Shown: positions 31,314 to 40,546, numbered from the stretch's first letter. The stretch is DNA of 64,000 bases from Cognatundibacterium curvum (GCF_014284235.1 NZ_JACOGD010000005.1:248001-312000); one strand, 5' to 3'. Notes: generated from the letters alone by a model not told the origin. Numbers and translations: made by a program.

Positions 31314-31368
31314 GTCTTTAAACGATCAGCTTGCATAGCTACATTCAACTCATCTGACCAGGAAAATC

Positions 31369-31740
31369 GTGGATAACTGTATTTTTTGCAAAATCGTTGC
31401 TAAACAAATTCCATCCAGCATCGTGTATGAAGATGAAGACTTACTGGCATTTAAGGACATCCGTCCGGCCGCGCCTGTGCATCTTCTGGTGATTCCTAAG
31501 CGTCATATAGGCACTTTATCCGATGCAAAGCCCGAAGATACTGTCCTGCTGGGGAAATTGCTGGCTTTGGCACCAAAGCTGGCAGCAGAGCATGGCTGTG
31601 CTCCCGTACTGCAGGCAGATGGCAGTCTGCAGGGAGGTTACAAAACCTTGATCAATACTGGTCCGGATGGTGGCCAGGAAGTGTATCATTTGCATCTACA
31701 CGTCATTGGTGGTCCGCACCCCTGGCGTGGACAGCATTAA
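31369..31740 (+). CDS. HIT-family nucleotide hydrolase/transferase (HinT-like)
   Basis: A 123-residue histidine-triad protein with CIFCKIV and PSSIVYEDE at the N-terminus and the catalytic triad HLHLHVIGG near the end. HinT-type proteins hydrolyse adenosine phosphoramidates. The start is GTG at 31369. It sits between hisE and tatA, a common place in Burkholderiales. Confidence 0.93.
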   Translation: MDNCIFCKIVAKQIPSSIVYEDEDLLAFKDIRPAAPVHLLVIPKRHIGTLSDAKPEDTVLLGKLLALAPKLAAEHGCAPVLQADGSLQGGYKTLINTGPDGGQEVYHLHLHVIGGPHPWRGQH

Positions 31741-31778
31741 TTTTTTCACGAGAGTGTGACTCTCAATAGGAGCAGGTA

Positions 31779-31991
31779 ATGGGTTCATTCAGTATTTGGC
31801 ATTGGGTTATTGTTCTGGTGGTGGTGATCCTGGTATTCGGCACCAAAAAACTTGGCAATGTGGGCGCTGATCTGGGCAAGGCGGTCAAAGGTTTTAAAGA
31901 TGGCGTCAAGGGTGAAGATGATAAATCTGCCACTCAGCAGACTGCGCAATCGACCATCGACGTCGATGCCAAAGAAAAAACCAAGCAGTAA
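31779..31991 (+). CDS. tatA: Twin-arginine translocase subunit TatA
   Basis: A 70-residue protein with one transmembrane helix ([16 protein letters not shown]), the hinge [10 protein letters not shown], and an amphipathic helix ([15 protein letters not shown]). It forms the Tat pore for folded proteins. PetA, encoded 5 kb away, has a twin-arginine leader. An AGGAGCAGGTA region precedes the ATG. Confidence 0.95.
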   Translation: MGSFSIWHWVIVLVVVILVFGTKKLGNVGADLGKAVKGFKDGVKGEDDKSATQQTAQSTIDVDAKEKTKQ

Positions 31992-32027
31992 AGTGTCAGC
32001 TTACGTACATTTACCCGGAGACTATGC

Positions 32028-32522
32028 ATGATAGATCTGGGTATCAGCAAATTAGCATTGATAGGCGTGGTTGCGCTGATCGTGATCGGCCCGGAAAAAC
32101 TCCCTAAGGTGGCCCGCATGGCGGGTACCTTGCTGGGAAGGGCGCAACGCTATATCAATGATGTGAAAGCGGAAGTCAGCAAAGAGATAGAGCTCGAGGA
32201 GTTGCGCAAGATGCAGCAACATGTCGAGCAAGCTGCGCAGCAGGTTGAGCAGACTGTGCAGCAATCCTGGTCTGAGGCTGAGACGGGTTTGCGCAATCTG
32301 GAAGAGCCGGAAGAGCTCGCACAAATTGCGCCCGCGGCCACGCTCAGTCATGCCCGTCAGGATGCCAAGATCAAGGATTTTCGTCGCAAGCGCCTGGCCA
32401 AAACTACTGCTTTGCCAGCCTGGTACAAACACAGGCATGGTCAGCGTAACCACATCAGCTCCGGTGCTGCGCGTATGGCACGCCATCGTGCGCAACCCCG
32501 TCCGCCTGCCAGCTTTTTCTGA
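32028..32522 (+). CDS. tatB: Twin-arginine translocase subunit TatB
   Basis: A 164-residue Tat receptor subunit: MIDLGISKLALIGVVALIVI membrane helix, GPEKLPKVAR hinge, then a long charged coiled region rich in Gln/Glu (EELRKMQQHVEQAAQQVEQ). The basic, His-rich C-terminus is variable in this family. Confidence 0.94.
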   Translation: MIDLGISKLALIGVVALIVIGPEKLPKVARMAGTLLGRAQRYINDVKAEVSKEIELEELRKMQQHVEQAAQQVEQTVQQSWSEAETGLRNLEEPEELAQIAPAATLSHARQDAKIKDFRRKRLAKTTALPAWYKHRHGQRNHISSGAARMARHRAQPRPPASFF

Positions 32523-32580
32523 GCGGTTTTTTCCTACGTGATTTTATGACAGACGAAATGAATTTATCCATGGTGGGTGC

Positions 32581-33345
32581 ATGACTGAGCAGCAAGAACA
32601 GGGCGCGGAAGAGAGCTTTATTTCTCATCTGGTTGAACTGCGTGACCGCCTGGTAAAAGCAGCGTATGGCTTGCTGGCCGCCTGCGTGGTTCTGATGGTA
32701 TGGCCCGGGCCTTCAGCTATCTATGATTTTCTGGCGCAGCCTATGCTGGCATCCTTGCCAGCCGGTTCCAAAATGATAGCAACCGGTGTGATCGCTCCCT
32801 TCCTGGTGCCCATGAAAGTAACGCTGCTGATCGCGTTCATGCTGGCATTGCCGTGGATACTGTATCAAGCCTGGGCTTTTATTGCGCCTGGCTTGTATAC
32901 GCATGAAAAGCGCCTGGTGGCACCCTTGGTGATCTCGTCTTCACTGCTGTTTCTGGCAGGGGTCGCGTTTTGCTATTTCCTGGTGTTTGGCCGCGTTTTC
33001 AAATTCATTAACGAGTTCGCGCCAGCGTCCATTAATGTGGCACCCGATATAGAAAACTATCTCGACTTCATTATGTCTATGTGTCTGGCCTTCGGTGTGA
33101 CCTTTGAAGTGCCGGTGGTGGTGGTGGTGCTGGTCAGAATGGGGCTGGTACCAGTAGAAAAACTCAAGGCAATCCGCCCTTATGTGATCGTCGGTGCATT
33201 CGTTATCGCAGCGATTGTGACGCCACCCGACATCGTCAGCCAGTTCTCACTGGCCGTGCCGATGTGTTTGCTGTATGAGCTGGGGCTGTTGATTGCGCCC
33301 TTATTTGTGCGGGTTACGCAGGCGCCTGACGCTGCTGAACAATAA
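32581..33345 (+). CDS. tatC: Twin-arginine translocase subunit TatC
   Basis: A 254-residue six-helix membrane protein that binds the RR motif of Tat substrates together with TatB. Conserved SFISHLVELRDRLVKA, FIAPGLYTHEKR, FEVPVVVVVLVRMG and ASCENT-type VIAAIVTPPD segments are visible. It completes tatABC. Confidence 0.96.
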   Translation: MTEQQEQGAEESFISHLVELRDRLVKAAYGLLAACVVLMVWPGPSAIYDFLAQPMLASLPAGSKMIATGVIAPFLVPMKVTLLIAFMLALPWILYQAWAFIAPGLYTHEKRLVAPLVISSSLLFLAGVAFCYFLVFGRVFKFINEFAPASINVAPDIENYLDFIMSMCLAFGVTFEVPVVVVVLVRMGLVPVEKLKAIRPYVIVGAFVIAAIVTPPDIVSQFSLAVPMCLLYELGLLIAPLFVRVTQAPDAAEQ

Positions 33346-33358
33346 ATGAAACGCTGGT

Positions 33359-34027
33359 TCAGGCTGCGCGTAACCACTGCACCAGCGGTTGCGCGCTTTG
33401 AAATGCCTTGAGCAGCGTGGACTGGACTTGGGCGCCGTCCCAGCCTTCGATCTGAACTTCAGTCCAGACCATAAAATTCTTAAATTTGATGTATTCAATC
33501 AGCGCATGGCTGGCATCAAAGCCCTTAGGCGGGCGTTGCAGTTTCCCTTCTTCCTGCAAGCTGCCGAATTCCCGTTTGAGTTTCTTATCGGCCAGGACTG
33601 CCTGGAAACCCGCACTGTCATTCAGGATATGTGTACGTATTGCTTTCAGGCGGTCAGACGGTGGCATGTATTCGCCACAGGCAAAGAACAGACGCCCATT
33701 CCCGTCTAACTGAAAATAATAGGCCGGACCACCGCCTTCGCTGGGTTTTTTTCTGCCATTTGGAACGATGGAAGAAGAGAAGGTGGTTTTGTAAGGCGAC
33801 TTATCGTGCGAAAAGCGCATGTCGCGGTTAATCCGGAATAGCGCTTTCTTAGGATCGCAGCCCGCAATGGCAGGGTCAAAGCGTGCAATTTCGGTAATCA
33901 GTGCGCTCACTAACTGAACGAATTCAGCGCGCAGTATGTCGTAGCGCGGCTTATTCATGACAAACCATGCGCGGTTATTATTCTCTGCCAGTTCGCTCAG
34001 AAAAGCTTTCAGATCGATCAGATGCAT
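33359..34027 (-). CDS. DUF2461-family protein
   Basis: A 222-residue soluble protein of the DUF2461/TIGR02453 family. Hallmarks: FLSELAENNNRAWFVMNKPRY at the N-terminus, FRINRDMRFSHDKSPYKT, and GGPAYYFQLDG followed by GEYMPP. The biochemical function is unknown. It is convergent with tatC (13 bp apart) and lies three bases downstream of the protease gene, so those two form one transcript. Confidence 0.88.
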   Translation of the reverse strand: MHLIDLKAFLSELAENNNRAWFVMNKPRYDILRAEFVQLVSALITEIARFDPAIAGCDPKKALFRINRDMRFSHDKSPYKTTFSSSIVPNGRKKPSEGGGPAYYFQLDGNGRLFFACGEYMPPSDRLKAIRTHILNDSAGFQAVLADKKLKREFGSLQEEGKLQRPPKGFDASHALIEYIKFKNFMVWTEVQIEGWDGAQVQSTLLKAFQSAQPLVQWLRAA

Positions 34028-34030
34028 ACA

Positions 34031-35197
34031 TTATTCTTCGCGGTTAAGGACAGGACGTTTGCCGATGGCGATATCCAGCGTGGGCTCGGAACTGCTCCTT
34101 AATACTTTGACTTTTGCGTGGTTACCTGGTTTTAACTGTGCGACCAGATTGAGTAGTTCTGTAGTGCTGGACACGTTTTTACCTTCTACCGTCAGCAGAA
34201 TATCGCCGGGTTTCATACCGGCTTTAAAGGCCGGGCCATCGCGTACCACGCCGGTGATAATTGCACCGGACTTCATTTTTAAGCCAAAACTGTCGGCCAG
34301 CTCAGGCGTAATGTCCTGCAGCTCTACCCCTATCCAGCCACGGACTACCTGGCCCTGACTGATGATGGACTCCATCACTTGTCGTGCGATGGAAATAGGA
34401 ATCGCAAAGCCTATCCCTACCGAGCCTCCGTTTTGCGAATAAATTGCAGTGTTAATGCCGAGCAGATTGCCATTGGCATCCACCAGCGCACCGCCGGAAT
34501 TACCTGGGTTGACCGCCGCATCGGTCTGGATGAAATTCTGGAATGCACTGTCGGCCAGGTTGGTGCGTCCCAGTGCGGAAACGATACCCATGGTCACGGT
34601 TTGTCCTACACCAAAAGGATTGCCGATCGCGAGTACCACATCGCCAACCTGAGCCTGATCGGAATTGCCGAGGGTGATGACAGGTAAGTTGGTCATATCG
34701 ATTTTGATGACAGCCAGATCAGTCTCAGGATCGGTGCCCACAACTTTTGCGCGCGCTTTTCTGCCATCGGTGAGCGCTACTTCAATTTCATCAGCGGATT
34801 CAACCACGTGATTGTTAGTCAGAATATAGCCTTCAGCGCTGACGATGACACCAGAACCAAGACTGGACTGGCGCTCCGTACGTTGTCCTTGCTGATCGCC
34901 GAAAAAACGGCGCAGGAAGGGGTCATTCAGCAAGGGATTGCCAGAGCGTCTGGCTTCTTTTGATGTGTAAATATTGACCACAGAAGGCATCGCTTTGCCC
35001 GCAGCACCACGATAGGAATTCTGTGCCGGTGTCTGGCTGACCAGCGCTTCTTTGAGCGTTACGCCGGCACCAAGCCGGGTTTGTAAAGCAGGATTGAAAC
35101 CGGAACGCACCCACTCAGGTTTGAGCGTGGTTACAATAAACCAGATCGCCAGACCAACAGTCACAGTCTGAGCAAACAACAACCAAAGACGTCGCAT
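34031..35197 (-). CDS. DegS/AlgW-like membrane-anchored serine protease
   Basis: An HtrA-family protease of 388 residues with one N-terminal membrane anchor ([20 protein letters not shown]), a trypsin-like domain with catalytic H130 (LTNNHVVE), D160 (ETDLAVIK) and S234 (NPGNSGGA), and a single PDZ domain about 275-380. One PDZ plus an anchor is the DegS/AlgW type, which senses misfolded porins and starts sigma-E activation; that role is inferred. The start ATG at 35197 is fixed by the anchor. Only nine bases separate it from the divergent Nif3-like gene. Confidence 0.92.
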   Translation of the reverse strand: MRRLWLLFAQTVTVGLAIWFIVTTLKPEWVRSGFNPALQTRLGAGVTLKEALVSQTPAQNSYRGAAGKAMPSVVNIYTSKEARRSGNPLLNDPFLRRFFGDQQGQRTERQSSLGSGVIVSAEGYILTNNHVVESADEIEVALTDGRKARAKVVGTDPETDLAVIKIDMTNLPVITLGNSDQAQVGDVVLAIGNPFGVGQTVTMGIVSALGRTNLADSAFQNFIQTDAAVNPGNSGGALVDANGNLLGINTAIYSQNGGSVGIGFAIPISIARQVMESIISQGQVVRGWIGVELQDITPELADSFGLKMKSGAIITGVVRDGPAFKAGMKPGDILLTVEGKNVSSTTELLNLVAQLKPGNHAKVKVLRSSSEPTLDIAIGKRPVLNREE

Positions 35198-35206
35198 AAG
35201 GAAGAT

Positions 35207-35974
35207 ATGGAAAAGAAAAGTGTGAATCGGGATGAACTGGCCAGAACCTTGGAAAATGAGCTGCAAGTTAATCGTTTCCGTGATTATTGCCCAAATGGCT
35301 TGCAGGTGGAAGGGCGAACTGAAATCCGGCACCTGGTGAGCGGCGTGACAGCCAGCCTGGCCTTGCTGGAGCGTGCGCTGGAGCTGGGTGCCGATGCGGT
35401 GCTGGTACATCACGGTTACTTCTGGCGTGGTGAAGATATGCGGCTGATAGGCCATAAATACAAGCGTCTGGCCGTATTGTTGAAAAATGATATCAATCTG
35501 TTTGCCTACCACTTGCCGCTGGACAGTCATCCTGAATTGGGAAATAACGCGCAACTGGCGCGTCTGTTGAACTTCACGCCTGCCGGACGCTTTGGTGATG
35601 ACGATATAGGCTGGCTGGGACAGCTTACCAATACTGCGCTACGCACCGTGGGTGACTTGCAGAACCACATCGCTACTGTGCTTGGCCGTACCCCCTTGTT
35701 AATTGGCGACCCGGAACAGGCATTGGGGCAAATTGCCTGGTGCAGCGGCGCAGCCCACAGTATGCTGGACCGCGCAGTTGCTGCGGGCGCCAGTGTTTAT
35801 CTGTCCGGTGAAATTTCAGAGCCTACTGTGCATCTGGCGCGTGAGACTGGCGTGGCTTACCTGGCCTGTGGCCACCATGCGACCGAGCGTTATGGGGTAC
35901 AGGCGCTGGGAAATTGGATCGCGCAGCAGTTTGGCATTACCCATCAGTTTATTGATATCGACAATCCGGTCTGA
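35207..35974 (+). CDS. Nif3-like dinuclear metal centre protein (YbgI family)
   Basis: A 255-residue NIF3/YbgI protein. Metal ligands appear in VLVHHGYFW, the [18 protein letters not shown] segment, and the late GHHATERYG. The family forms hexameric toroids with two metals per subunit; its reaction is debated (a GTP cyclohydrolase I-like fold). An AAGGAAG ribosome binding site lies within the nine bases that separate it from the divergent protease gene. Confidence 0.92.
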   Translation: MEKKSVNRDELARTLENELQVNRFRDYCPNGLQVEGRTEIRHLVSGVTASLALLERALELGADAVLVHHGYFWRGEDMRLIGHKYKRLAVLLKNDINLFAYHLPLDSHPELGNNAQLARLLNFTPAGRFGDDDIGWLGQLTNTALRTVGDLQNHIATVLGRTPLLIGDPEQALGQIAWCSGAAHSMLDRAVAAGASVYLSGEISEPTVHLARETGVAYLACGHHATERYGVQALGNWIAQQFGITHQFIDIDNPV

Positions 35975-36000
35975 GGTGCGGGACTTAATTTACAAACCAC

Positions 36001-36041
36001 AAAAAGCAACAGCCAGCGATGAAATGCGCTGGCTGTTGCTT
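36001..36041 (-). terminator. Intrinsic terminator of mscL
   Basis: A perfect 15-bp stem, AAGCAACAGCCAGCG (36004-36018) and CGCTGGCTGTTGCTT (36027-36041), with an 8-nt loop. On the minus strand it is followed by TTTTTGTGG, so it ends mscL transcripts. It may also stop the converging Nif3-like transcript less efficiently. Confidence 0.85.
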
Positions 36042-36065
36042 GGCAGAGACAAAACGGAGGCAGAC

Positions 36066-36488
36066 TTATTTTTTCAATGCGTCGCGAATTTCGCGTAACA
36101 ACAACACATCTTCCGGTGTCACAACCGGAGCTGGTGCAGCAACCGGTTCATCCTTTTTCATTTTATTGAACAGGCGAACCATCTGGAAAATCACAAAAGC
36201 CAGGATCAGGAAATTCACGGTGACTGTGATGAAATTGCCGTAAGCAATAACGCCACCTAATTTCTTGGCTTCTGCCAGTGCCAGCTGTGTGCTCTGGCCA
36301 TTCAGCGGCAGGTAATAGTTAGAAAAATCGAGGCCGCCACCTAATAAACGGGTGATTGCCGGCATCACGATATCACCGACCAGCGAGTCCACAATCTTGC
36401 CAAATGCGGCACCGATGATCACACCAACCGCCAGATCGATCACATTGCCTTTGGCAGCAAATGCCTTAAATTCTTGCATCATACTCAT
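36066..36488 (-). CDS. mscL: Large-conductance mechanosensitive channel
   Basis: A 140-residue Msc[21 protein letters not shown] first helix, the [17 protein letters not shown] segment, periplasmic loop, second helix ([19 protein letters not shown]) and a C-terminal [15 protein letters not shown] helical bundle. It opens on membrane tension to release solutes during osmotic downshock. The ATG at 36488 has AAGGGAG upstream, so I prefer it to the in-frame start at 36509. Confidence 0.96.
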   Translation of the reverse strand: MSMMQEFKAFAAKGNVIDLAVGVIIGAAFGKIVDSLVGDIVMPAITRLLGGGLDFSNYYLPLNGQSTQLALAEAKKLGGVIAYGNFITVTVNFLILAFVIFQMVRLFNKMKKDEPVAAPAPVVTPEDVLLLREIRDALKK

Positions 36489-36705
36489 AAAAAAACTCCC
36501 TTTTTCCATTAATAGTTATGCCACGATTTTCTTGACGGATGTATTCTAATGCGCAAGCCAGAAAATTGGCGCAAAGACATTGTTAATGATGTTTTCCAGA
36601 AAATACCGAATAAACACATTTTTCGCATTTTTGCATCCAAATATGTCAAAAAACAGTGAAAATGTTTAAAAAATCGCGTATTTTTGTTGTTTGGGGATCT
36701 TTTGC

Positions 36706-36734
36706 TTTAAAACCATATTCCGCTACTTTATAAT
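36706..36734 (+). promoter_or_regulatory. Likely promoter of petABC
   Basis: A perfect -10 hexamer TATAAT (36729-36734) lies 17 bp after a poor -35 (TTTAAA, 36706-36711). Transcription starting near 36741 would give a leader of about 230 nt. This is in the 481-bp mscL-petA gap; the part left of 36706 is AT-rich and shows no other feature. Confidence 0.5.
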
Positions 36735-36763
36735 TTAAGGTTGCTAGAAGTTAGAGCTTATTT

Positions 36764-36907
36764 CATCCGTAGCTGTGGGTGCGGATAGGGCAATTCGGGG
36801 CGCTTGTAACTGTGGTTCGCGGTGTTGGCCAAAACCTGATTGCCTGACAATACAGCACAGGTTTGTGCTGATGCATGTATTGTCAGTTCCCGGAGGTATG
36901 ACCTCCG
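36764..36907 (+). other. Candidate structured 5' leader RNA of petABC
   Basis: Three stems lie between the likely promoter and petA. A: ATCCG/CGGAT (36765-36769/36782-36786). B: perfect 11-bp CTGACAATACA/TGTATTGTCAG (36844-36854/36876-36886) stacked on a 5-bp GCACA/TGTGC hairpin (36855-36859/36864-36868), with a 7-nt one-sided bulge. C: 7-bp CGGAGGT/ACCTCCG (36891-36897/36901-36907) with loop ATG, burying a GGAGG sequence. I cannot assign a known riboswitch class. Confidence 0.5.
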
Positions 36908-36969
36908 ACTCGTATTGATGAAATGAGTTCTAGTCGTCGGGTTTTGACTTTTGACAGATTGGGGTTGGT

Positions 36970-37584
36970 ATGAGTAACGAAAAGCAGGTCGATTCTGGCC
37001 GCCGCGGTTTGCTCGTCGCCACTTGCGCGGCAGGTGGCGTGGCGGGCTTGGCTACGGCGGGAGCATTGGTAAGCACGTTCCAGCCATCAGAGCGCGCGAA
37101 AGCGGCTGGTGCGCCGGTAGAAGTGGATATTTCCGCTTTGAAAACCGGTGAAATGACAACGGTGGAGTGGCGTGGTAAGCCAGTCTGGATTTTGAAGCGG
37201 ACACCGGAAATGTTGGCCAGTCTGGCCAAGACCGAAGATAAAGTTGCTGATCCGCAATCCAATAAACCTTACACCATGGATATGCCGGAGTATTGCGATA
37301 AGCAAAGCCGCTCCCGCAAAGAACATCCGGAAATTCTGGTGACAGTCGGTATTTGTTCCCACCTCGGTTGTTCCCCAAGTTCTAAGTTCCAGGCCGGTGC
37401 CCAGGCTTCTTTGCCAGATGACTGGCAGGGTGGCTTCTTATGCCCATGCCATGGTTCTACTTTCGATCTGGCTGGTCGCGTATTCAAAAATAAACCAGCA
37501 CCGCAAAATCTGGATGTGCCGCGCCATATGTTCCTGTCGGACACCAAGATACTGATTGGTAAAGATGAGAAAGGTGAGGCGTAA
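36970..37584 (+). CDS. petA: Ubiquinol-cytochrome c reductase Rieske iron-sulfur subunit
   Basis: A 204-residue Rieske protein of the bc1 complex. The N-terminus has a twin-arginine Tat signal anchor (SGRRGLLVAT followed by an Ala/Gly-rich helix). The [2Fe-2S] ligands are in CSHLGC and CPCHGS. It oxidises ubiquinol and passes one electron to cytochrome c1. It starts the petABC operon; petB follows after two bases. Confidence 0.97.
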   Translation: MSNEKQVDSGRRGLLVATCAAGGVAGLATAGALVSTFQPSERAKAAGAPVEVDISALKTGEMTTVEWRGKPVWILKRTPEMLASLAKTEDKVADPQSNKPYTMDMPEYCDKQSRSRKEHPEILVTVGICSHLGCSPSSKFQAGAQASLPDDWQGGFLCPCHGSTFDLAGRVFKNKPAPQNLDVPRHMFLSDTKILIGKDEKGEA

Positions 37585-37586
37585 TC

Positions 37587-38996
37587 ATGGCATTTGTTGA
37601 GAAAAAACTGCCTGCAGACGCGTCTGCAGCTGAGCACGCATTGAACTGGGTAGATTCCCGCTTCCCGTTGACCAAGCTGTGGAATGATCAGTGGGGTAAA
37701 TACTACGCACCGAAAAATTTCAATTTCTGGTACATCTTCGGCTCGCTCGCGATGCTGGTGCTGGTGATCCAGATCGTGACCGGTATCTTCCTGGTCATGC
37801 ATTACAAACCAGATGCGAATCTGGCATTTGCATCGGTGGAATACATCATGCGTGATGTGCCCTGGGGCTGGTTAGTGCGCTATATGCACTCTACCGGTGC
37901 TTCGGCTTTCTTCATCGTGGTCTACCTGCATATGGCCCGTGCCTTCATGTATGGTTCCTACCGTAAGCCACGTGAACTGATCTGGTTGTTTGGTTTCGCG
38001 ATTTTCCTGTGCCTGATGGCAGAGGCGTTCTTCGGTTACCTGTTACCTTGGGGCCAGATGTCCTACTGGGGCGCACAGGTGATTGTGAATCTGTTTGGTG
38101 CAATTCCTTTCATCGGCCCTGATCTGTCTTTGTGGATCCGTGGTGATTATGTGGTATCGGATGCAACGCTGAACCGTTTCTTCTCTTTCCACGTGATTGC
38201 GATTCCTTTGGTCTTGCTGGGCCTGGTTGCAGCGCATCTGATCGCTCTGCATGAAGTTGGCTCTAACAATCCTGACGGTATTGAAATCAAGGATAACATT
38301 GGTGCTGATGGTCATCCGGTGGATGGCATCCCATCACATCCTTATTATTCGTCGAAAGACATCTTCGGTGTGACGGTATTCCTGACCCTGTTCAGTGCAG
38401 TTGTATTCTTTGCGCCAGAAATGGGTGGTTACTTCCTCGAGTACAACAACTTTATCCCGGCTGATTCGCTGAAAACGCCGCCACATATTGCGCCGACCTG
38501 GTATTTCACGCCTTTCTACTCGATCTTGCGTGCAACGACTTCGGAATTCCTGTACGTAGTGCAGGCTGGTATCGCAGCTTATGTCGCGTTCATTTACATC
38601 AAAACCAAGCTGCCTACCATCATCAAAATGGCGATTGCAGGCATTGCACTGGTCGCGATTGCTGGCATGATGCCTGGCGCACTGGATGCGAAATTCTGGG
38701 GCGTGGTCTTGTTCGGCGGCTCTGTCGTGATCCTGGCTTTCCTGCCTTGGCTGGATTTGTCGCCAGTGAAATCGATACGCTACCGCCCTGACTGGCACAA
38801 ATATGTGTACATCATTTTTGCGATTGCTTTTGTGATCCTGGGCTATCTCGGTGTACAGGCGCCGTCACCGACAGGCGAACGTGTGTCGCAGGTCTGTGCA
38901 GTGATTTACTACGGCTTCTTCCTGTTGATGCCATGGTGGAGTGCGATGGGTACATTCAAGCCTGTACCGAAGCGTGTGACTTTCAGCGCTCACTAA
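37587..38996 (+). CDS. petB: Ubiquinol-cytochrome c reductase cytochrome b subunit
   Basis: A 469-residue integral membrane protein with two b hemes and the quinone sites of bc1. Visible: heme-ligand helices (HSTGASAFFIVVYLHMARAF and FFSFHVIAIPLVLLGLVAAH), the GYLLPWGQMSYWGAQV Qo segment, and the PEW-like APTWYFTPFYSILR. Eight or more membrane helices. The ATG is two bases after the petA stop. Confidence 0.97.
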   Translation: MAFVEKKLPADASAAEHALNWVDSRFPLTKLWNDQWGKYYAPKNFNFWYIFGSLAMLVLVIQIVTGIFLVMHYKPDANLAFASVEYIMRDVPWGWLVRYMHSTGASAFFIVVYLHMARAFMYGSYRKPRELIWLFGFAIFLCLMAEAFFGYLLPWGQMSYWGAQVIVNLFGAIPFIGPDLSLWIRGDYVVSDATLNRFFSFHVIAIPLVLLGLVAAHLIALHEVGSNNPDGIEIKDNIGADGHPVDGIPSHPYYSSKDIFGVTVFLTLFSAVVFFAPEMGGYFLEYNNFIPADSLKTPPHIAPTWYFTPFYSILRATTSEFLYVVQAGIAAYVAFIYIKTKLPTIIKMAIAGIALVAIAGMMPGALDAKFWGVVLFGGSVVILAFLPWLDLSPVKSIRYRPDWHKYVYIIFAIAFVILGYLGVQAPSPTGERVSQVCAVIYYGFFLLMPWWSAMGTFKPVPKRVTFSAH

Positions 38997-39021
38997 GTCA
39001 ACTAAGCGAGGACGAATTAGC

Positions 39022-39786
39022 ATGAAATTACTTAAAAAACTGATCGCTGCTGTTGCTTTGGTTCCAGCATTAGCGCTCGCAAGCGGTGCCACCCATCCTT
39101 TGGATAAGGCACCGGACCGTACAACGGATATGGCAGCACTGCAAAACGGTGCCAAACTGTTTGTTAACTACTGCCTCAATTGCCACTCTGCGTCCGCAAT
39201 GCGTTACAATCGCCTGCGCGATATCGGGCTGACAGAAGATCAGATCAAGCAAAATCTCTTGTTCACAGGAGAAAAAGTGGGTGATCTGATGAAAAACACT
39301 TTGTCAGCCAAGGACGCAAAGGCCTGGTTCGGTGCAGTACCGCCAGACTTGTCCGTGATTGCAAGAGCGAAAGCATCTGAAGCAGGAACCGGTGCAGATT
39401 GGTTGTATACTTATCTGCGCACTTACTACAAAGATGAGTCCCGTCCTACCGGCTGGAATAATCTGGTCTTCCCGAATGTGGGTATGCCACATGTGTTATG
39501 GGAATTGCAAGGTGTTCGTACTGCGAAATTTGTGGAAGAAAAAGATGCGCATGATGCATCTAAATCGGTACACAAATTCAGTGGTTTTGAAACTGTTGCT
39601 GCTGGTAAGTTAAGCGCTGCCGAATATGACAATGCTGTCGGTGATCTGGTTGCATATTTGCAATGGATGGGCGAGCCTGCCCAAAATACCCGCAAGCGTC
39701 TTGGTGTAATAGTCTTGATTTTCATGGCAGTTTTAGCGACACTTGCATGGCGTTTGAACGCTTCCATCTGGAAAGAGGTCAAATAA
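39022..39786 (+). CDS. petC: Ubiquinol-cytochrome c reductase cytochrome c1
   Basis: A 254-residue c-type cytochrome with a signal peptide (LIAAVALVPALALASG), one covalent heme site CLNCHSA, the conserved Met region near NVGMPHVL, and a C-terminal membrane anchor (GVIVLIFMAVLATLAWRLNA) ending EVK. It accepts electrons from the Rieske protein and reduces soluble cytochrome c. Last gene of petABC. Confidence 0.97.
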   Translation: MKLLKKLIAAVALVPALALASGATHPLDKAPDRTTDMAALQNGAKLFVNYCLNCHSASAMRYNRLRDIGLTEDQIKQNLLFTGEKVGDLMKNTLSAKDAKAWFGAVPPDLSVIARAKASEAGTGADWLYTYLRTYYKDESRPTGWNNLVFPNVGMPHVLWELQGVRTAKFVEEKDAHDASKSVHKFSGFETVAAGKLSAAEYDNAVGDLVAYLQWMGEPAQNTRKRLGVIVLIFMAVLATLAWRLNASIWKEVK

Positions 39787-39840
39787 TTGCATGTATCTTG
39801 TTGATGTGGAGAGCTTCACATCTGACAGGAATTTTTCAGA

Positions 39841-39920
39841 TCGTCCGTTTTTCTCCGTCGTAAGCGGACGAGTAATCCCAAGGGTGAGGTGCGTCAAGGT
39901 GCCTCGCCCTGATCGTTTTT
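39841..39920 (+). other. Two hairpins in the petC-sspA gap
   Basis: TCGTCCG/CGGACGA (39841-39847/39865-39871) is followed by AGGGTGAGG/CCTCGCCCT (39881-39889/39902-39910, one G-T pair), then GATCG and a T run. The second looks like an attenuator or weak terminator that would separate petABC from sspAB while letting some transcript through. Confidence 0.5.
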
Positions 39921-39934
39921 AAGGAACTATAAAA

Positions 39935-40546
39935 ATGATGGTTCTCTATTCGGGCACAACTTGCCCATTTTCTCAGCGTTGCCGTCTGGTGTTGTTTGAA
40001 AAAGGTATGGATTTCGAAATCCGTGATGTTGATTTGTTCAACAAACCGGAAGATATTTCGACCATGAATCCTTATGGTCAGGTGCCTATCCTGGTCGAAC
40101 GTGAATTGATCTTGTATGAATCCAATATCATCAATGAATATATTGATGAGCGTTTCCCGCATCCGCAACTGATGCCGGCTGATCCGCTGCAACGTGCACG
40201 TGCGCGTTTGATGTTGTTCAACTTCGAAAAAGAGTTGTTCGTTCATGTGCATACGCTGGAAAACGACAAGAGCACGACATCTGCCAAAGCACAGGACAAA
40301 GCACGTGCCGAGATTCGTGACCGTCTGACTCAGCTCGCTCCACTGTTTATCAAAAATAAATACATGCTGGGCGAAGAGTTCTCTATGCTGGACGTGGCTG
40401 TTGCGCCTTTGTTGTGGCGTCTGGATCACTACGGTATTGAATTGTCCAAAACCGCTGCGCCTATCATGAAATATGCTGAACGTATTTTCTCGCGTCCGGC
40501 TTACATCGAAGCATTGACGCCATCTGAGAAAGTGATGCGCCGTTAA
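39935..40546 (+). CDS. sspA: Stringent starvation protein A
   Basis: A 203-residue glutathione-transferase-fold protein that binds RNA polymerase in other proteobacteria. N-terminal thioredoxin-like domain with LYSGTTCPFSQRCRLVL, the conserved PYGQVPILVERELILYESNIINEYID, and an all-alpha C-terminal domain. AAGGAAC precedes the start. It pairs with sspB downstream. Confidence 0.95.
   Translation: MMVLYSGTTCPFSQRCRLVLFEKGMDFEIRDVDLFNKPEDISTMNPYGQVPILVERELILYESNIINEYIDERFPHPQLMPADPLQRARARLMLFNFEKELFVHVHTLENDKSTTSAKAQDKARAEIRDRLTQLAPLFIKNKYMLGEEFSMLDVAVAPLLWRLDHYGIELSKTAAPIMKYAERIFSRPAYIEALTPSEKVMRR

Noticed and set aside
36895..36918. Leader peptide from the ATG in the GGAGGTATG hairpin before petA
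   Set aside because: The spacing between GGAGG and ATG is only one base and the frame ends after six codons; the hairpin explanation is simpler.
36951..36979. Second petA promoter starting with TTGACA at 36951
   Set aside because: The -35 is perfect, but there is no -10-like sequence at 16-18 bp; that position is already inside the petA coding start.
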